A DNA stretch of 64,000 nucleotides from Ehretia macrophylla (Eukaryota; Streptophyta; Magnoliopsida; Boraginales; Ehretiaceae), in the NCBI GenBank assembly GCA_037974665.1, contig CM075770.1, positions 67,963,850-68,027,849 on the forward strand, in the 5' to 3' direction. Under the pieces are notes generated by a model. The model was given only the letters and a program-made list of their open reading frames with translations. It did not search any database and had not been told where the DNA came from. This document shows, piece after piece, positions 50,023-62,057 of this stretch; position 1 is the first letter of the stretch, and each line of letters opens with the position of its first letter. The translations under genes were made by a program, and so were the position numbers.

Positions 50023-52989
50023 TACACACTAATCTAAAAAGATTCCACATAAAGCACTATACATTATTATATTCCCCAATTCAAATCCTACAAACTCCAC
50101 TAACACTAAAATATTATTAAAACTATCCTAATTATTGCACTAAGCATTATTTAATCCTAAGTCAAGCCACTAAAGGACAAAAGCTCACCAAGTCCTAAAC
50201 TTTCTTTATTCTCTTCTAAAACCCATGCACCTCAAATTCTACACTTACCATAATCTATAATATACTAACATGAATCTGAAAATTTAGATTCCTCAATGCT
50301 ATACACATGCCTAGACAAAGCCTTACACCATGTCATGCTTTTTCTTGTGCCTATGCACCATTTTACTAACTCCCATGCCCCTAACATTATCTTACACTTA
50401 ACCCATGCTCAATTACAATACCTAGGCAGAATTTTCAGCACATTTTGGATCCATTTGACCAGATTTTCATTGCTATACACGTTCAATCAACACTACACAC
50501 ATCAAAATACAACATTTTGCTAGACAAACCTCTCCCATTCACTCCCATTTTTGGACTCAAGCAAGAGCACAAGCATAGAACCTTTAAGCTAGCTAAGAAC
50601 ACTCCCAAACTCTTCAATATCTTGGCCAAGCACAAGGAAGAAACAAGGCTGATTCAAACTACTCTCAAACTTACACTTTCTCCTCATTTTTGGCCAAGGT
50701 AAGCTCAAGCACTCTCATTCATTTCCTCACGGTTATGGACACTCACACGCACCACATATTAGCTAACTAGACTGAATATTTAAGGAAATCAAGATGAAAC
50801 TTTGGTCAAGGCAAGATCTTGAGGGTTTTATGCACGTTCAAGGAGATTTCTCAACCTTCTAGTAGATTTGTGTTTTTCCTTTGCAGATCTCCGATCAGGT
50901 GAGCATTTAAACTGATTTCTAAAATGTTTTGAAGTTCATGAGCATGTATGTATATGTGGTTACTTATTTTTGTATGCTTAGAGGCCAAGAAGTTAAGTTT
51001 GAACATTTCTGGAAAATTCCGGGTAGCCTATTGACCTTTCTGTCTGGAGCACTTTTAAGGTAGCAAACAATCTCAAAATTTATGGACACTTCGAGGGTCA
51101 CTATAATTTTGAGTTTTGAACAAATATTTCAGAGACAAGCTAAGGATAATTTTGACTTTAAGACCTCCAAAATGGGCAAACATCGTAGGTTCTTCAAGAT
51201 AGGCACTGGTGCTGGACAATTTTGTGCAATCTTATGGAAATAGTCATATCTTTTAGATCTTAAATCAAAATCGAACGAGGTTTGCTTCCAAAGTTAAAGA
51301 ATTCATAGATCTTCGATTCGATATATGATTCACTAAATTATAAGATCATTTACTAGGGTAACTGAATGATGAAAGTCAGGTCATTTCATGAAGATCCATG
51401 ATTGGTGATTGTTAGCAACTTTGTTTCAAAGCGTATTATGTGTTTATATTGCAAGAGTCTAAACTCTATGATAGTGTTATGAGCTGGACAGAATGTTAAG
51501 TGGATAATTTTGTAAGTTTAAGTAGATCCTATGATTAAATGTTAGTAGATCTAGCATAGGAATTTGAATATGAAGCCCTACACAACTTGTATGCTTTGTA
51601 GTTGCCTATTTCATGTTTTAGATTGCTTTGTTAGATGATTTCTAAGGATATAGCGGTTGTCCAGATTTTTTATGATATAGATATGTATGATTTGAGATGA
51701 TATTGAGGCTACATGTTGATTAATCTTATAGTTGGAGAAGTATATAAAGCCCTTGTTGATTATTCACTTAAGTGATGTTGATTGATGAATTTACATGGCT
51801 TGATTGATGGATTTATGTTGGATTTAAGATGTGTAGTAGGCTGACCATATCTTGATTAGAATGTTAATGTTTAAATCTTGCTGATTTTATGGAAGTCTTG
51901 TGGTTATTAATGCATATGATTAAGTATTGGAAGTCTTAGTTGGTCAAAACGCTTGATTGAGATTACTACTATGAAAAGGCATGATTTTGATTGATTGTAT
52001 GTGATTTAATTGGAGATCTATGATATGTTCAAGGCTGCCCAATAGTTGTTAAGTGTGCATGAAGGTGGTTTAGATGTTTCTCATGGCTGATAGTTGATAA
52101 AACTCATACCCGAGCTTGAACTTAAGGCCCTAATTGCCATTTAGGTCTTCTAAGCTTTAAATCATGCTTTATATGGTTTGTAATTGATGTTCATTGGATG
52201 TTGTTGGACTGCCCAGGAAAGTTAGTATAGCCTTATGCATGAATTATATTGATTATGAGGTCATACGTTAACTATTCGTGCACCCGATCTTGTATATGAT
52301 ATTATCACACTTTTGTATACTTTTTATGCGTTTATTGAATTGTTAAACGATATTCTATGGCTTATTTTGAACATGATTACTTGACTGCCGTGAAAGTTTA
52401 ATGGCTTTCAAATTGATATATGAAATGATTATATGTTCTTACAATGTCTTATGTGCCAATATGTCAAAATGTGATTATATACTTGCTCGGAGGCAGCCTA
52501 CTTTGTTGACCTCCTAATGTGAAATGTTAAATGGCATAAATGTGCATTGCATACAAGGTTGCAACCTTTCATTGTGGCATGATAGTGTTTCATGCATGTC
52601 GGATGGCATCGGGCTTGCCGGTACTGCCGTGACTACGATGGTCCAATTCCCTCTCTCGCTTGGGGGCTAGACTTCCTCGGAGAGTTGGGTCGTAGGGTTT
52701 TTTTGTACAATTCGGAGTACACCCATTGGGAGCGATAAGAGGAAATTGATGCCGGCTACAACAATGATTTTTGAATGGAACTTGAGAGCAAACGCTCACC
52801 AATTGATCTTGAGAGCGAAAGCTCACCGTATCCCTGAAATGATGTGTTAACTGTATCTTTCTCTCAATTTGATTCTTATATTATGCTTATGATCTTATTT
52901 GGATTGCATAACAAGTTTTGAAATGAGTTTTCACAAGTTAACCAGAAAAGATTTTCTAAAATTCTCTTCCTTATATTGTTTCCCCCTCC

Positions 52990-53102
52990 CCCCTCGCTGA
53001 GCTTACTATAAGGTTTGCTCACCCACAATTTACAATACAGGTGAAGCTGAAGTAGAATATGAACTTGCTATTAATGTACTTGTTGATGATCCATTGGAGT
53101 GA
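52990..53102 (+). promoter_or_regulatory. Inverted arms, acceptor-like site and acidic mini frame in element E
   Basis: GAGC...GCTC arms at about 53000-53022, then CACAATTTACAATACAG. Phase 2 after the AG opens into EAEVEYELAINVLVDDPLE and TGA; the other phases stop at once or at codon 5. Parallel to elements B and C. Splicing is inferred only. Confidence 0.33.
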
Positions 53103-53692
53103 TTTGATCGTTTGTTTAAAAATGCATGAACATGATTCGTTATTGAATTTACTTTTTTGTACCAATGAAGCTTTTTGTTTAAGTTATATAAACGTCCCTC
53201 GTGTAATTTAAGGTCTGATTTTGGTTTGTAATAATTTGGACTAAGTGAATGCTCAAGGATTGAGGTATGTTTTCTTCGATTTCTTTGTTTAGTAGATGAT
53301 GTAAACATTAAAAATTGTAGGCTATGAATTAATTAGGATGGTGTTCAAACTAATCAAAAGTTTAAATCACATTGGGGAATGTCAACATAAAATTGGTATT
53401 GGGGTTTTCAAAACAAACTTGCTAAGGGAAGTAGCCCCAATATCTAAATTTATAGTTTTAAGTGATAACCAACTATAATAAGTATTCTCGGATTAATTGA
53501 AACTAAGATTCATGATATCAAGGTCTCTTAGACGACTAGGTCAAAACCAACGGTTCTAATTATAGCTGTCATGTTGCCCGTTTTTTGGGAACAATTTGGA
53601 GTTTAAGTAAAACAATAAGGAACGATTAATCAAACAACATTGAAATAAGTCATACCCTAGTCAATCTCTTCCTTTGGGTTCGGGGTGTGACA

Positions 53693-56086
53693 CCCTTGCT
53701 TCAGTTGAAAGCCAAACTGGAGGGGAAAGAAGGGAATTAAGTAAGGTAGACTAGGAAGATGAAGTCGTAGGTTAAAGTGAGTTAGAAATGGAAGCCGAGG
53801 AGAAACTAAGACCTGCGGGTCAACTATCTATGTTCATCTTCCCTCTGCCATTTATATAGGAAATGTTGGGCCGGGTTAGGTGAGATTCCCTGACCGTCTT
53901 CTGGGGCTAGCTTTGCTTGCTTCTTTTAGGCGGGACAACTTACTAGAAAGATTAGAGAAGATGAACTACTCACGGGAAATTACAGATCCAACTATTTACT
54001 CATAGCTGACTTTCCGACTTGGTACTAGTACCAAAAGAAGGGGAAGAGAACAACCAATATGAAAAACTAGAGCCGATAGATGATAACGAAATGCTTGTCC
54101 CAGGCTAGTCCGTAGATCAGTCTCAGTACTTGAATTCAGGTCATGCTCTTAGCTTAGAGCATTTAATGCCCTGATACGTCGCATGGCTCAATTTAATAAT
54201 TGAAAATCGGTGGATTTTGAGTGGTCGTACTAAAGCCGGGGTGCTCGAATAGGGAAGAAAGTGGATTGACAGGCCGAGACTAGCTTTTTGGACCCATAAA
54301 CTATGCTCCTTCCACATATAAAGCTCCGGAGAGAGATCGATGGATGGATCGTGCATCTGCTGTCTATCAAGCCGCCAAACTACCACTCAGATCTAAGGCA
54401 AAGCTAATCATAGACAAAAACAAGAAATAGTCACATCCTTATTCGATAGTACACTCTTTCACTTCCCCTTGGTCACCTTCCATTTTCCATCGAGGTTGAC
54501 TTCACATTGCTTTATTCAAATGCGATAATTAAATCAGGGTGGCTATAAAGCCATTCTTTCCAAATCCCCCACCACTTTCTTATACTTGTGTCAATTCCAT
54601 ACTTTGTTCGCTAGAGGATGAGCGACCAACTCCTTGCTAAGTGGGAAATGACTCAAAAGCTACATTCAAGACTGAGGCGGTTCGGATCCCAAATCTCTAT
54701 TCGAAAAAATGGCATAACGTTAATCCGGCATAAAAGGATCAGTTTATTCCTCCGCTGGAGAGGTAGGTGAGGAACACAGTAGTTCAACTGCTGGGATTTC
54801 AGTCACTGTCGACCCCGATCAATAGTTTAATCCATTTCTTTCGTCGTTGGACTTGTCTGGGTAACGTTCATATGCCCCTAAAGCACGAAGGTAGATATCT
54901 ATTTTCTAGATTCTTAGTAATAAGCACAGAAGTAGGAAAGTTAGCCAAGTAGCATTTAGAAAAGTCTCATCCATTGGTATACGCCCTATTTGAAATAGTG
55001 CAAACAATGACTTCCTCAATAGTAGCTGGTAAGGTTGTGAAGTAGAGGCGGCTGGTTGTAATTGCTTACATGGGGAACTCCAGTTAATAGAGCTAGTACG
55101 AAGAAGAGCCTACAAGACCGCTGACATCGTATGAGACAAAGCCAATACGTAGAAGGGCTAAGCCACAGTAGTGGACAGGAATTGTTGAGTGCCTATTATA
55201 GTAGCGTGAAACAATAACAGAAAGCGAAGAGTCCAAAATCTGGTCCATGTGAACTCGGTGATTAGACACAGAGATTACTCTTCCTGTGGCCCAGCAGGTT
55301 AGGCTTTTGCTTCTTATATGAAAATTAGGCATTATGGGGGAAGGCATAATCCGCGGCTGGCAGGAGTCAGCGAGACATAACAAGTAACCCGTCACATAGA
55401 GGATTGTCCTGACAGACGAATCATATGTGCCCAGAACTCATGGTCCATCAGAGGTAAAAAGGCCATTAAAAGAATGAGTGGCTAGTTCATTTGAGTTGCT
55501 TCAGGAACTCAATTTCCTAGTCAAAAGGAGAGTCCGACATCCTTCTCGTCGTCCAACTCAAATGGGGTCAGTGAAACCCTTTAATTTAAATGAAGTTATC
55601 ATGCATGTGAAAGATAGCTATCCTTCGAATCGAAAAAGAAATGTATGAATAGAGGCCTTGCCTTGTGAGTGAACTGCCTTACCTAACGAGGGCTAAGAAA
55701 GACCCTTCTTGCTGTTGTGCAATTTACCAGTTTAAGGGAACTAAATTGATTATTACTAATGATAAATAGTAATCGGTAGGCCCTTACCCTATTTCTTTTT
55801 TGGGTCTAGAATCAAGGCAAGCTGGAGCAGGGTGTAGGGATAAAATCGATTGGTTGGTAACAACCATGTCGAAGAAGTTCGACCTTGGAAAAAAACCATT
55901 GGGAATGGAAAAGCCTAGTTCTTCTAAGCCAGGCCAGAGAAAGCCTAAGCCAAAATGTTAAATAGTAGGAGATGGGTATACCGCCCAAAGTCCCATTCAG
56001 TCACTTCCGGGGAAAAGGCTAAAACACTTCTTCTCAATCGAAGGAAGAGAACGAGATGTATCTTACTTACAATCTTTTTTTGTAGC
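53693..56086. other. Organelle-like segment 4, nothing recognised
   Basis: 2.4 kb of the same texture between E and D2. Open frames reach only about 100 codons (55093-55395, minus) and show no recognisable family. A short motif near 55930-55955 (CAGGCCAGAGAAAGCCTAAG) recurs with few changes near 25614-25640. Confidence 0.45.
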
Positions 56087-59033
56087 TGTGACACCCCGAT
56101 CCCTCTCGAGACCGGGAGTTCTATCAATCAAACTAATCACGACCCAAATCCAAACCCGGGCGTAATTTTCAGGGAAAACAGACGGAGTCTCCCCTGTTTC
56201 TAGGCGAAATGTAAAACCTGCGACAGCATATAAGTGGACCAACATCGTGTCCAACCATACAAACACCTCAAGGCCATCCGAGCCTCGGTTCTCATCAATT
56301 AAACTCAGCAAGTATACATACATTACCAATTAAAAAGCTAACCTATCTCTTTTCATTCTTGATAAATACATTCAAACTAGACAATTAAACCCTACTAAGC
56401 TACTGCATAAAATAAACTATCATGCCATTCTAATTCTTTTCATTGGGACATTACAAACATGCATTGAAGTTAAGCTATGCTAACTGATTACATAACTAGC
56501 TTATCAATTTACCTCAACTATTTACCTAATTTAGATTACATTTCTTTTAACAATAAATACATACAATACATAAAAGCATACATCTTGCATCTTCGACAAC
56601 TCAAGCCACATAGCTCGCAAGACAACTCTTCAAACACGAACTTTCACGAAATCACAAACTTTCCAGCTAACATGGCATTTCCTGAAATGTGGTGGTGAGG
56701 AGTGAGTATACACAACACGTATACTCAGTGAGGGCGAGACAGATATCGAGTTGGAGAGAAAGAAAGTCGTGCAATGCAAATAGACTCAACTAAGCAATAA
56801 AATCAATAAGAAAGCATTCAATACAAACGACAATATATTAAACATTCAAGAAAGCATTAATACAACCATTCAAAGCTATACCACACTCTGAAGGCTATGG
56901 TTCACTCATACGAGCAATATACCATTTCACGAGCAATACATCAATCTCGAGCTTGATGTTGACAACGATGACAATAAGCGTGCAACCACCTTATAACACT
57001 AGTTTGGAATACCCCGGGAGTAACCATCAATTCTACCACCCAAATCTCCCTGGGAGGCAATCCAAGCGAGAAAAGGGAATAGACACGGAGCTAGAGCAAC
57101 CAACACTGGCAACCCGAGGCTACCCAGAGAGGCCCATCACTCACGCGCGGGACACTATGCAATGCAGGACTCGATACAAGGCAATAAACGAGCGATAACG
57201 CAACAACACAGATAGAGGAGATAAACGAGATATCAAGCATTATTCAACAATTGTTAAACATTTCAATCAATAATCAACTCTAACAAGCGTAATAAGCATT
57301 AACAAGCATTTGCAATCAAACAAGTAACAAGAAGAACACCAACTAACATTATCAAGCAATAACAAGTATTCTATAGGCATTATAAGCATTCTATAAACAT
57401 TATAGACATTCTATAAGCATTATAAACATTCTACAAGCAATATACTATGAAAACACACAAAATCCCAAAAATGTCCCCAACTTCCAAAACGCTACTCCTT
57501 TCAAACGAGCCACGAGCTTTGGAAACCGACTTCACCAATCCTCCTAGGTCACTATAAGGCACGTCTAAAGACCCCAAAATCCTACTTTACCATAGAATTC
57601 ACGCAAAGTCCCGATTTCCCTCTTTGCTCGTTTGAACTACAACTACCTCAACTGATCACCCAACCAATGCCATAATTGCACCAAAAGTGCTTCCATGGCC
57701 TCCCGAAACAATGTCATCACGCAAAACGAGAAAATGCCAAACTCGACCTAAACGACCCCGACTTTCACTAAGCCATTTTTCTCTGTTTTTCCATTACATA
57801 TTCCAATTAAACCACACATTTAGGCATTCTAGCATATCTAGCATCTTCCTACATCAACAGAATGCGTAACGGAGCAACTTCATCTAAACGGGGGTTTACT
57901 ATTCATAATTTACTATTCATTACACAATTTATATTTCAAATTCGATATTCAACAGTAGAAAATGTTAAAAAGCTATAAATACATGTTCTACAATTAACAA
58001 GGAACATTCTTTAAGCATTAAAATGATTAAACTAATGATCTATGCATAAAATCTAAAAATCAAAGTTTAGATACAAATATTTCAAATGCACAAATAACGA
58101 TGAAACCCTCACCTTAGACGCTCCTAGACGCTAGGAAAACCTCGTAGGACTTCTCGAAAACCACCCCGTGCAAGCTCACGCGAAGAATCGAAGATTTGAA
58201 TTTGAAATCTTTTTTTTTCTCTCCTTCATATTTTCGGCCCTTTCCTCACTGTTTTTCAGCTTCTTCTTTTTTTTTTGGGTGCTAAAATAAGCTATTAAAA
58301 AGATGACAAAGGTCAAAGGTCAAGCCCCTTGGTCAAACCACTTAAAAATTGGTCAAACTAGCCTATTTCATTTATTTTAAATCTAAAACAAGTAACATAA
58401 ATCCAATTCCAGTTAAATACAACTTAAAACACTAAAATTAAAACATTAAATACTAGTTTTCACTATTTGTTGAGGAGTAGGAACCGCTCTCTAACTATCG
58501 CTCTCGATATGCAATGTACGTTGCGACAACAAAGAAGTAACAATTAAATCTCAAAGAATCTAAGAAATATATCATTTTTGGAAAGCATCATAGTTTAAAA
58601 TTTACTTCGGCTCGGGGCTACTTTCCTCATTTATTTGAAAACCGAGTGATTTTAATGCAAGACAACCAAAACCGATTATTAAAATAATCAAGGTAATCAA
58701 TATTCATTTAAAATAATTAATTTAACTATTTCTAGAATATTTTAAGGAAATATGAAGTTAATATTAAGCTACAAATGAAAGTTAATATAAACACATAGTC
58801 AAATACAATTAAACCCTAACATTTAAGATGACACTTAATTAATCACAAGAGAATAAATTCAATTACTATAATTATTAGAAATAGATAATAATCTTTTAAT
58901 TATTCAATTTACAACTACCAAATGCTTCCAAGAGAAATATTAAAATAGTGCAAATTGGTTGATTTAACTAATTAAACATTTAATCAAATGCAGTCAAGTG
59001 TTATAAAATGCATGCCGGGTTCGGGTTATTACA
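56087..59033 (-). mobile_element. Solo LTR D2 (same family as D1)
   Basis: The minus strand starts TGTAATAACCCGAACCC at 59033 and ends GATCGGGGTGTCACA at 56087, 2947 bases, with no internal coding. Flanks are GTAGC (56082-56086) and GCAGC (59034-59038), a target-site duplication with one transition. It is homologous to D1 throughout its ends and much of its middle. An 88-codon minus-strand open frame at the 3' end (56063-56329) is LTR sequence shared in part with D1. Confidence 0.87.
57360..57445. repeat. Short tandem repeat of about 22 bases inside D2
   Basis: Three to four units of the form ATTATAAGCATTCTATAAAC, ATTATAGACATTCTATAAGC, ATTATAAACATTCTACAAGC. D1 lacks an equally clear array, so this is probably a local expansion in this copy. 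Confidence 0.6.
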
Positions 59034-62000
59034 GCAGCATCCATGAATCTTAATTAAAAACACCAGGCAATGAAATCGCACCCATTAAATAAAAGAATAC
59101 CACTTACCAACTACTATGATTAAAAGAACTACCATTGAACCGGTTTTTCTCTCGTTATACCTAATCTATTCAAAGCAAGCAGTCAATCCTATCCTCTCTC
59201 CCTTATTTTACTGGAATTTCCATTGAGCCACGTGTCTCAGTTCTCCTCCTGCTGGAACTTCCTTTACTTCAGGTCAGTGTTTTGAGATCGTTAAACATAA
59301 GCAGGAGATCGAGCATTCGCATAGAAAAAAGGTGAACAAATTAAAGTCCGTTCATGCCAATCCGGGTCAAGCCCCTTGATTTTGATTTGAGATCCCCAGT
59401 TATGGGTAAACCCAATCATTTCTATTCTAATTTAGTAGATTCCAGGGAAAAAGTCCTTCTAACGTCTCTTGTTGGAATGATCAATCTAATTTTCAATGAA
59501 AAGAGGGTCCTTGTTCTTTCGCATGTAGAAAGGAGAAGAGTGAAAGAGATTACCTAAAGGAATGGATTTGAACGATGGAGGGGAGGGGAATGAAAGAATA
59601 ATATTTCACATAGGAAGAACCGGCTTCAAGCAAGCGGTGGGCTAAATAAGGTGGATAGGCAGCGAAGCACAAGTAAGCGATTAATCTGTTCAGGTGGTGT
59701 TACAACAGTTTTTTTGTCAGAGAAATAGGTTACTCGTGCTCGGAACCATGTGTCTTATGGAAGTAAAGGAAGCCTTTCTTTGAATAAGAAAGGGTCGTCT
59801 CGTTCTGCCATAATGGCTTTCCCCTCTAATCTATGACCATCCTCCTATCTATATCAAATACTGATCCCTCATAAGACAGACCTACTTCCTAAGGCAATCA
59901 ATCACCAGCTCTATCCTTAGCCGCTCACCATCTGCTCTATTGTCCTTTTTGGTGCACAGTCTTCTTTCCATTCCTTTAGTTCTTCTTTTTAGCGACCTAT
60001 CGAGAGTTGCACCATCCCATTATATGGATATCATAGTAAATACCTCAAAGAATATGACTCCTTATCCCCAAGACTCAGTCGCTCTAGTACACATGCTAGT
60101 AATTATTTCTTGGATAGAGCGAACGAAGGACAAGGGTCAGAAGGAGAACGAGCTACCAAGTATGATTAAAAGGCGAACAACTCAGTGAATCGGTTCAATA
60201 ACTGCATCAATGCTGTTTGTAAAACTCTTTCATCGAGACCGCTTCGTGGAGTACTTTTTTCTAGTTAGAGTGACAGTGGTCCAGATTAATGGGGCACTCA
60301 ACTACTAGTCTAGTAGTTGTTTTTTTTTCTATTAGTTGCGTATGCTCCCCGTTAACATTTTCTCTTTAGCAATCCGCTTCTATCTCGCTCTTTAAATTAC
60401 TTTCTTTTAGCTACCGGTTGTTTTTCTTTCTATTTCATCACTGAGTCTCAACAAGGGATCTAACTGTCTCCCCTGGATTACTACCTTGCCGCGCTTATCA
60501 TCATTTCCAATTATCCACCGAATCATTCACAGAAGCTAGGCCAGGCCCCTATTGGTCTCTTCGTTTGGACAACCCGAGAAGCAATTCGAGGCCTGAACAT
60601 GGTTTCATTGCAACTCTTCATCATCCTAATGTGCCCCTGGAAGAAAATACCCCTTACTATAGATAGTCCCCCATCCACTAACTGCCTCACCAATGCTACA
60701 TATACAAACATAACATACGTTAGTAAGCCCTATCTGCTAGCCTTCCATTGTATGGTTTCCTATATCGCTGTTGTCGTGCACTTGACGTTGGAGCACTCTA
60801 GCCAATATATGTCCATAGAAGACAAAAGTTGACTAGATTAGATTGTCTCTTCTTACAGTACCGAACTAAGGTTAGTAAAGTATTAAAGGAGACAATCCAT
60901 TCACTCCGTGATCTACGAGCACCCTTGCCCTGTAGATTCGTTCCTATGGTTCGAGTAAATAACGAAATATCTCATCTTTGAGGATTTGAGGCTATCCCGA
61001 TTGCACAACATGACCATAGGTCTAGGGAAACTGTTTCTCAGAATGATATCTGGTGTGGCGTCCTTAGAAGGATATCTTAGGTTGGGGCACCTTTCCCCTT
61101 TACTGTCGGATATGAGTATAAAGTGGCAAGATTGAATGTCAGTCAATCAAGAGCTCGGCATAATGAAGATAGCTAAACTCGAGTTGAACTGAGGGATTCG
61201 CTTCAGCGAGGGCCGCCTTCCTTCTTTCGTCTATACTCTCCCCTAATTGTGTAACAAAAGAACATAAGAGTAGAACAAGTCTGCGGTAGTTACTATGCTA
61301 CTATTCATATCCCAACCTAATCTCTCAACCAATGCCGCACAGTACTTGGCCTGTCCACTATTCGGGATAAGTATGGTATCAAGAAATTTAGCATATTATT
61401 TTGTCTTGGTGGGGCAGGGTAATCGTAGATTACTTTCAAACTTTCGTTCCCAAAGAAGTGAACCATTAGTTTGTGTACATAGCAAAGCCGTGCCCAATAC
61501 ACCGGCAACTCCAATCATATGACTGATAGTTTTAAATTAAATTTTCCTGGGCTTCTGGGCCCCATTAGCCCCACTTTCAAACATATGTCGGGATGACCGG
61601 TTCCTTCGTCACATATCTATCACTTTTGAATCTCTATCCTATGGTGAACCTTATCCGAAAGTCACCTATTCTACAAATAGAATTGTTTCGATTATCAAGG
61701 GATGTCGTAGATCAGTAAGCAAGCTGCCTTATTCTATTATCAGATAAATGCATAAATAATTGGAGTCAACACAGAGGCAGAAAAGCGACAAGGCCTGAAT
61801 ATATGGTTTTGACCGAATAAAGAGGACAAACAGACTAATAGACATACAACCAATTCATTTGCTGTCAAATAGATTTTCTATTTCCTTTATGTTATGAGGT
61901 CTTCACTTAGTAGTTAGATAAAATAACCCTATGTTCGGATCTTCGGGCTTTAGGGCTGTCTTCTGGAGCCCTTCACTTTCTTTTTTTTGACGCATATCCA

Positions 62001-62057
62001 GCAACGACAGTGGTTCTCCCCTCCCTCCCCTTTATCCCAGCCTGGCCTCTTCTTCTA
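59034..62057. other. Organelle-like segment 5
   Basis: 3.0 kb between D2 and the right family B LTR. Apart from a possible psbD scrap (61477-61521) I recognise nothing. Open frames of up to 82 codons are unremarkable. Confidence 0.45.
61477..61521 (-). pseudogene. psbD: Possible 45-base scrap of plastid psbD
   Basis: On the minus strand HMIGVAGVLGTALLC matches 13 of 15 residues of the D2 protein of photosystem II (HMMGVAGVLGAALLC), and the codons as remembered are nearly the same, with G-to-A and C-to-T differences. Similarity stops at both ends. The frame continues open for about 26 more codons unlike psbD. It is short, so a chance match is possible. Confidence 0.35.

Larger units (their letters stand above)
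49584..53692 (+). mobile_element. Element E: probable 4.1-kb solo LTR
   Basis: The unit begins TGTGAGGCCCGACCCC and ends TTCGGGGTGTGACA, flanked by perfect CCCTT pentamers (49579-49583 and 53693-53697). No gag, pol, primer-binding site or polypurine tract is visible over 4109 bases. Near its 3' part it has the GCTGAGC...GCTCACC arms, acceptor-like TACAATACAG and acidic mini frame seen in other families, and the GCCGGTACTGCCG-type block resembling the LTRs of C and D. A solo LTR of a long-LTR Ty3/gypsy family is the simplest reading; a non-autonomous element lacking internal LTRs is the alternative. Confidence 0.8.

Noticed and set aside
56063..56329. 88-codon minus-strand frame at the end of D2
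   Set aside because: It lies in the conserved 3' end of the D-family LTR and D1 has a partly similar but broken frame; no start context or homologue.
60523..60832. Opposed open frames of 62 and 77 codons in segment 5
   Set aside because: Short, overlapping on opposite strands, and without recognisable motifs.
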